In this document: positions 60,201-64,000 of the stretch, piece after piece | How the letters are laid out: each line of letters begins with the position of its first letter | Numbering within the stretch: the first letter of the stretch is position 1 | Notes under the pieces: generated by a model | What the model saw: the letters and a program-made list of their open reading frames with translations, nothing else | What the model was told of the DNA's origin: nothing | Databases searched by the model: none | DNA from: Bacillus sp. SB49 | GTDB lineage: Bacteria; Bacillota; Bacilli; Bacillales; Halobacillaceae | Length of the DNA: 64,000 nucleotides | NCBI RefSeq assembly: GCF_000469135.2 | Contig: NZ_CP048117.1 | Span: 2,827,501 to 2,891,500 of the forward strand | Reading direction: 5' to 3' | Position numbers and translations under genes: made by a program

Positions 60201-61547
60201 GCCGAACCCACCTTCTGATTCCGGTAGAGCCGCATCAATCATGGCCGTTTGTATGCTCCATGTGTAGGCACCGCCGTCTTCTTGGAAAACACGCATACCG
60301 ACAATATCTGCCCCCGGTGCGACACCTTCTCCTGCAACTGCTCCATACGCGTTAGAGCGTAGCGGTCCATCCGCTGCGGAAATACCTGCTACGTGAGAAC
60401 CGTGGCCGTTCAAGTCCGTAAACAGGTTGACCGTTTTAATGCCGAAGTCTTCCTCATAACGGTTCATATCGTTTACTCGGAAGTTGGCACCGACCGTTTC
60501 GTCTGTCACATCAACATCGAACGTACCTGCTTCACCATCTTTATAAGCCGTTTCGTCCGTGAAGTCTCCGTCGATATCTGTATCGATGTACACTTCATCA
60601 CCGACAAGCAGCACCCCGAAGTTGTCCATCACAGGATTGCCGTCTTCATCTACTTCTTCGCTTCCATCCCCATTCAAGTCTGCAAGCGCATTAAAATGGG
60701 TGCTACCGAAATAGGCATCTTCTCCATCTGGATTGATTTCATCCAAGGAAAACGCATCTTCTAATTCTTCTGGAATTTCCATGAAGACGACATCACCTTC
60801 TGAGAAATAACCGTATGGTTCATTCTCCAGATATTCGGCGTATTTGTCTTCAAGGGGATAAACACCAGTGTTTGCTGCGTGAAAATCAGAGATCGTATAA
60901 TCTCGGACCTCAGTTATCTTAGAGTCACCGAACTTTCTTGTTTCTGCAAAATCAGCGTCATCCGGCTGTTCTGTGAAGGACTCATGCCCTGGATCGGGAC
61001 CGGAGTCAATGATCCCTACACGGATTCCTTCTCCGCTGAACTTATCCTGAATTTCATCGACCCCTGTCGCTGGATGCGTTTCCAATTGATCCGGAGTGAC
61101 ATCTGCTTTTGGATCGACTGCACTCTGTTTATCGGCATTCAGTTCCTTCGGCTCCAGTGGTGCAAGCTCCACTTTAGCATTCTCTCCGACCGTACGGACG
61201 GAATCTAGTTTGACGACATCCAATATTTTGTTTGTCGGTACATCGGCTAAATAACCATAGTTCTTATGATTTTGTTTGACTTTTACGCCAAGCTTCTCCA
61301 ACTGTTTCGTAGCATCCGTTTTCCCGTTACCGATGATTACGAGTTCCTGTGTAGCTGCTTCATTATTTGCAAGCTTCAGGACTTCTTCCTGGTTCAACAG
61401 CGTGTTGAACGTCTTCGGAGCCTTCGTTTCTGCCTGTACTGCTCCCGGACTATATGTACTGACTCCGGCAAAGGAAGAAGCTACGATCGCCGCACTGGCT
61501 AGGACGGACAGCGCTTTTTTCTTCATATTCTTCTTATTTGACACCAA
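57300..61547 (-). CDS. large secreted S8 protease with Asp-His insert and three CWB2 repeats
   Basis: A 1415-residue precursor. Signal peptide residues 1 to about 39 (cleavage near VQA-ET); an inhibitor-type propeptide to about 125; the S8 domain with Asp181 (IIDSG), His382 (NGHGSHVAG), Asn491 (SAGNAG) and Ser591 (GTSMSAPYVAG). The 201-residue spacing of Asp and His, against about 32 in subtilisin, is due to an acidic insert with EF-hand-like DLNGDGSEEVDEDG and DTDIDGDFTDE. Fibronectin-like and pre-peptidase-type regions follow (about 650-1110), then three CWB2 repeats (about 1120-1415; GTAIEISKELYPDGGADTVI and FPDALSAGPLAS mark the first). The enzyme is likely held in the cell wall. The TTG start has AGGGAGG eight bases upstream. 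Confidence 0.92.
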   Translation of the reverse strand: MVSNKKNMKKKALSVLASAAIVASSFAGVSTYSPGAVQAETKAPKTFNTLLNQEEVLKLANNEAATQELVIIGNGKTDATKQLEKLGVKVKQNHKNYGYLADVPTNKILDVVKLDSVRTVGENAKVELAPLEPKELNADKQSAVDPKADVTPDQLETHPATGVDEIQDKFSGEGIRVGIIDSGPDPGHESFTEQPDDADFAETRKFGDSKITEVRDYTISDFHAANTGVYPLEDKYAEYLENEPYGYFSEGDVVFMEIPEELEDAFSLDEINPDGEDAYFGSTHFNALADLNGDGSEEVDEDGNPVMDNFGVLLVGDEVYIDTDIDGDFTDETAYKDGEAGTFDVDVTDETVGANFRVNDMNRYEEDFGIKTVNLFTDLNGHGSHVAGISAADGPLRSNAYGAVAGEGVAPGADIVGMRVFQEDGGAYTWSIQTAMIDAALPESEGGFGVDVANLSLGSSPDLNDGTGSYGELMTLLSDDFDIVFVTSAGNAGPGIDTVGSPGDVGSVISVGAYINSEMWAKEYNNFPYGKDKDGNPLDGEGLWYFSSVGPNEAGDQKPDIVAPGSAYAAQPVHQYQAEGQTAYDVLQGTSMSAPYVAGAVAVLKSAAEKDRMPFDYELAREALIQTARELDGYDRAQQGGGLIDVPAAYEYMRDNFISEVKDVDVTVFHGEKVAGGPGLYVRNKDIPETVEVLVHNTSDEAKKLEVKASDDWFTPSVKEVSLGAGEYKYITVNYDAEKLKTGVNAGTLTFDDPSTPYVEARSAQTIVTGYEFTKENKHRFRATDEVQAAQTKGYTFDVDSGVSELRFTLDAVTEGGEEQARVRLMVFDPDGVQVNVPSTGYAGYDGKDLDEYVASSPKQGVWEVHVYGATNPEQGKEMNKYTLDAVAQDFVSEPGRIDLGKVSSSEKIDKEVTFTNYMKDAKDVKFETVGFTGPIKDTIKGTVKQDTEASQVDGEVIDIDIENNVSLSVDVAPAAPADLDLFLFRDGELVAASASASDSEAFSVKGLPDGQYQIAVDYFGTGTASVDYTLNMTEEKVLSYDSEEKGEGSVKAGKDAAKVDVGQSVTVPVSITTPEKSIKGYSALYMVDKATDEVLDLVPITTDADIVQVLSGKERVGTAIEISKELYPDGGADTVIVTTGFNFPDALSAGPLASAAEAPIIPVNSKGKLTDAALKEIKRLGAKNVYLLGGEGAVSKEVFSQLNTISIASDKVERLSGDTRYETNLAIADELQNSFGFEGNGVFLATGKNYADALSAASLAGAEGMPIVLTDGKKLSKEAMAILEDEDVYVVGGTGVISDDLVNQVDKKALSVERLSGTNRYGTLVSLLKEFGPNTGELYVASGRNYPDALAAAPLVTGNGGSLLLVDPEKLPKELDAYLTKYVYTTDVTSVTVLGGDGAVSPAVKEALQKKVTE

Positions 61548-61584
61548 AATAATAACCTCCCTGGTTTTCTTGGTAATCTGACAA
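61534..61584 (-). CDS. possible 16-residue leader peptide overlapping the protease start
   Basis: A small frame from TTG at 61584 reads (start)SDYQENQGGYYFGVK and stops at 61534, overlapping the first codons of the large protease in another frame. It is preceded by a purine-rich AAAGGAGGTGGAGGAAGG. Translation is not proven; the purine tract may instead act as an mRNA stabiliser without a reading frame. Confidence 0.25.
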   Translation of the reverse strand: MSDYQENQGGYYFGVK

Positions 61585-61591
61585 ACTAAAT

Positions 61592-61609
61592 CCTTCCTCC
61601 ACCTCCTTT
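61592..61609 (-). promoter_or_regulatory. strong Shine-Dalgarno-like tract in the 5' leader (STAB-SD-like)
   Basis: AAAGGAGGTGGAGGAAGG on the minus strand, about 45 bases upstream of the real protease start. Similar unlinked Shine-Dalgarno tracts stabilise mRNA 5' ends in Bacillus (cryIIIA type). Function here is inferred. Confidence 0.45.
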
Positions 61610-61643
61610 ATTTATTAAAATATTGCAAAAAATTACAATATTA

Positions 61644-61672
61644 ATTTTACTTTACAGTTGTATTAAGGTCAA
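61644..61672 (-). promoter_or_regulatory. sigma-A promoter of the large protease gene
   Basis: TTGACC (61667-61672) and TAAAAT (61644-61649) on the minus strand with a 17-base spacer. The leader would be about 90 bases and contains a short AATATTG/CAATATT hairpin and the purine tract. Confidence 0.75.
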
Positions 61673-61704
61673 ACTATTTATTAAATTCAGAATATTTACC
61701 TAAT

Positions 61705-61736
61705 AAAAAAGACCTAACTGTTGTTAGGCCTTTTTT
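61705..61736 (-). terminator. terminator after the second CWB2 protease gene
   Basis: CCTAAC and GTTAGG stem with AAAAAAG/CTTTTTT flanks. It works on the minus strand about 147 bases downstream of that gene's stop. Together with the promoter above, it accounts for most of the 335-base gap 61548-61882; I see nothing else in 61737-61882. Confidence 0.85.
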
Positions 61737-61882
61737 AACCGCGGAATTCACAGGCTGGGATATCCGAAATGGACAGCCTTTTCTATACCTTAAATTTCTA
61801 CTACTAATTCCCTGCAAAAAAGATAGCAAAGGAAAAATGTTAATTTTTCTACTCGTTTGTAAGAAAAGTTTTATAGAAACTA

Positions 61883-63937
61883 CTAATTTATTAGAACCCG
61901 GTCGATTTTCCATGCCAAAGGTATGCTGATTGCTTCTGAACCGCCGATAATATGGTAGTCGGCGCGCTCTCCGAATAACTTCATACTGCGTTCCATAGTC
62001 GTCCACTTATTTTGGTTCGTCAAAAGGACAGGGCTGTTCGATTGGACGGCAAGCGGCGTCACCGCCATGGCATCAGGGAAGTTTCTACCTGTCGTAAAAT
62101 AGAGGGTATCTGCCTGCTTATTTCCAAAGGTGCGATGCATGGCTTCATTCGTTTCATAACGTGTGGCACCCGATATCCGATAAGGGCTGAGAGCCTCCAG
62201 TTCCTTTTCCACCTCGTTGGAAACCGGATTCGTTCCACCGACAATATAGGCTTTCGTAATACCCAGGTCTTCCAAGTAGGATCGGGCGCTCTCCGGGATC
62301 TTGTTTTGTTTCACATAAATAATCGGATACTGCTTCATCCCACTGTACCCAGCAGCAGAAAGAGCGTCCGGAAATTCCTGACCTGAAACAACGAATGCTT
62401 TATTGGTGTCATAAGGAATCAGCTCATTGACAGCAATCGCTGTTTCGTAACGATCGGCACCTTTGATGCGATGAACTCGGTATCCCGCTTCCTTCAAATC
62501 CTTCTCAACATCCGGATGGACAGCAACGGTACCACCTACCATGATCACATCGGTTGCCCCGAGACGCTTCAATTCCTTCGCAACAGTTGAAGATAATCTA
62601 TCTTTCTTCTCCAGTAGAACCGGGCTGTTCAAGTAGGAGGCGAGTGGTGATACAGCAAGGCTGTCCGGAAAATCTTTGGCTGTTGCGAGGATGACAAATT
62701 TACCTTCCTGTTTACGTCCATCCACCATCAAGGATTGCTGCTGAAGCTCATTCCAACCCTGTTTAGATATTTCGACAGCCGTATCGACAGCGGTGGCGCC
62801 TGAGATTCTGTGAGATTCTTTAATCTGAGCGAGCGTCTTCTCTGCATCAATCATCCCATTCCCTAAATCATACGCACCGGCTACCGGGGATGCCGACTGT
62901 TCGATGAGACGCTTCGTCTGTTGTCCGGTCAGGAAAGGAGCTTGATTCTTTACCATAGCTGCCAGACTGCTTACATGGCCGGTGGACATGCTTGTTCCTT
63001 CCATATATTCGTAATCGTCTTGCAAATATGTACTGATTAAATCCGTTCCCGGTGTAACGACATCGATATCGGCACCATAATTCGAGAACGAGGCCTTTTC
63101 TTTCTTGTTCAGGTCGTAGCTTCCAACCGCGACTACCTGATCGAATGCCGCTGGATAAAGCGTATCGTTCTTCTCATCATTTCCGGCTGCAGCGACGACA
63201 AGCACCCCATGTTCGACGGCATATTGGACAGCCTCTTCCAAAGAAGAGCGGTAGGTATATGTACCGAGGCTCAAGTTGATGATGTCTGCATCGTGATCAA
63301 CTGCATACTCAATACCATCAATAAGGTCTGATACGCTCCCTTCGTTCTCTTCCATCATCTTGACAGGCATAATTCTGACATCACCTTTTGATAAAGAAGC
63401 AACTCCTGTCTTATTGTTCGTAACTGCACCTATTAACCCCGCTACATGTGTTCCGTGACCATAATGGTCTGTTGGATTCTGACCACTTTCCAAAAGGTTG
63501 GTCCCTTTAATTACCTGTCCCTTTAAATCAGGGTGGGACGCGTTCACACCTGAATCGACGACGGCGACTACAGGCTCTGCATCGGAAGCGTCTTTATAAA
63601 GGTTCCAAGCCTTTATTACATTCATTCTCTGAAAGGTTACCTGTTGATCGGGGTAGAACGTATCATTTGGAGCACCCTGCGAGTACACTTTCGCATCAAG
63701 CTCCACATACTCCACATCTGGATCCTGCTCAAGGTCTTCTTTCTTCTCTTTCCAATTTCGTTTGTCCGTTTCCACTACATCCAGAGGAAATACCGGATCT
63801 GTCGACTGAGTCGTAACCCTGTCCTTGTATTTAACGATCAGCTTAACAGACGCATCCTCTTCCGCCATGACGTGACTGCTTCCAAAACAAACCGCTGCAA
63901 GGACAATGAGAATTGCCCATAGTTTTCTAGATTTCAT
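61883..63937 (-). CDS. secreted S8 protease with three CWB2 repeats
   Basis: A 684-residue precursor. Signal peptide about 1-25 (LWAILIVLAAVCFGSSHVMA), a short I9-like propeptide to about 85, and a catalytic domain with Asp128 (VVDSGVNASHPD), His161 (HYGHGTHVAGL), Asn253 (AAAGNDE) and Ser316. The Ser motif is GTSMSTGHVSSLA, with Gly where most subtilases have Pro. Three CWB2 repeats follow from about residue 388 (RISGATAVDTAVEISKQGWN; then RIKGADRYETAIAVNELI; then RISGATRYETNEAMHRTFG). It should be attached to the wall via secondary polymers. GAGGAGTTGCGAT precedes the ATG. It is followed by the other CWB2 protease, 335 bases on. Confidence 0.92.
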   Translation of the reverse strand: MKSRKLWAILIVLAAVCFGSSHVMAEEDASVKLIVKYKDRVTTQSTDPVFPLDVVETDKRNWKEKKEDLEQDPDVEYVELDAKVYSQGAPNDTFYPDQQVTFQRMNVIKAWNLYKDASDAEPVVAVVDSGVNASHPDLKGQVIKGTNLLESGQNPTDHYGHGTHVAGLIGAVTNNKTGVASLSKGDVRIMPVKMMEENEGSVSDLIDGIEYAVDHDADIINLSLGTYTYRSSLEEAVQYAVEHGVLVVAAAGNDEKNDTLYPAAFDQVVAVGSYDLNKKEKASFSNYGADIDVVTPGTDLISTYLQDDYEYMEGTSMSTGHVSSLAAMVKNQAPFLTGQQTKRLIEQSASPVAGAYDLGNGMIDAEKTLAQIKESHRISGATAVDTAVEISKQGWNELQQQSLMVDGRKQEGKFVILATAKDFPDSLAVSPLASYLNSPVLLEKKDRLSSTVAKELKRLGATDVIMVGGTVAVHPDVEKDLKEAGYRVHRIKGADRYETAIAVNELIPYDTNKAFVVSGQEFPDALSAAGYSGMKQYPIIYVKQNKIPESARSYLEDLGITKAYIVGGTNPVSNEVEKELEALSPYRISGATRYETNEAMHRTFGNKQADTLYFTTGRNFPDAMAVTPLAVQSNSPVLLTNQNKWTTMERSMKLFGERADYHIIGGSEAISIPLAWKIDRVLIN

Positions 63938-64000
63938 ATCGCAACTCCTCTTCTAAAACTTTTCCTATCTCCACAAAATATAAGTTCCTTCGCTCATTCA

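Noticed and set aside
1-64000. CRISPR arrays, tRNA or rRNA genes, insertion sequences, prophage genes or restriction systems
   Set aside because: I looked for regularly spaced repeats, transposase or integrase motifs, and conserved RNA stretches and saw none; the window is ordinary chromosomal metabolic DNA.

Overview
The window looks like chromosomal DNA of a low-to-mid GC, Gram-positive, spore-former-type bacterium of the Bacillaceae. The proteins suggest a moderately halophilic or alkaliphilic genus of the Halobacillus kind, but that genus-level guess is inference only. Reasons: AGGAGG-type ribosome binding sites, TTG and GTG starts, lipobox lipoproteins, sigma-A promoters, CcpA-type cre boxes, secreted proteins rich in Asp/Glu, and gene sets known from Bacillus (adeR-ald, a ykoGHIJ-like set, dctB/dctS/dctR, paired short ChrA subunits). 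I see no rRNA, tRNA, CRISPR, IS element or prophage. Nearly every kilobase is metabolic, transport or secreted-enzyme coding.

Left part (1-11.2 kb): the start of a cstA-type peptide/pyruvate transporter gene (cut by the window edge), a thermitase-like secreted subtilase, a Ca2+/cation antiporter behind a yybP-ykoY (Mn2+) riboswitch, a polar amino-acid ABC importer, a GAF-STAS protein related to RsbR, and a two-component system with two PepSY proteins.

11.2-20.1 kb: one leftward operon from a near-perfect sigma-A promoter at 20077-20105: BadF-type sugar kinase (murK-like), murQ, a sugar ABC importer without its own ATPase, a MurR/RpiR regulator, and glcD-glcF. I read this as an operon for N-acetylmuramic acid use in which the GlcD/GlcF flavin/iron-sulfur pair oxidises the D-lactate that MurQ releases.

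20.1-38.4 kb: a YkvI-type membrane protein, adeR-ald for alanine use, a TAXI-type TRAP importer with DUF1850 protein, a DctS/DctR two-component system with a divergent DctB-type binding protein, a glutarate pathway pair (glaH, lhgO) behind a long leader with an internal terminator, a split chromate transporter, and glycerate kinase.

38.4-56.4 kb: a large leftward catabolic region. It holds three acyl-CoA dehydrogenases, two thiolases, three SDRs, an enoyl-CoA hydratase, a paired MaoC-type hydratase, two hot-dog thioesterases, a CoA ligase, a complete Liv-type ABC importer and a TetR regulator. A palindromic operator sits on the start site of the leading promoter, and a related degenerate site lies beside the TetR gene. 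The substrate is not known; the set suggests import, CoA activation and beta-oxidation of an unusual carboxylic acid.

56.4-64 kb: a DUF421 membrane protein and two large secreted subtilases, each ending in three cell-wall-binding type 2 repeats. One has a roughly 170-residue acidic insert between its catalytic Asp and His.
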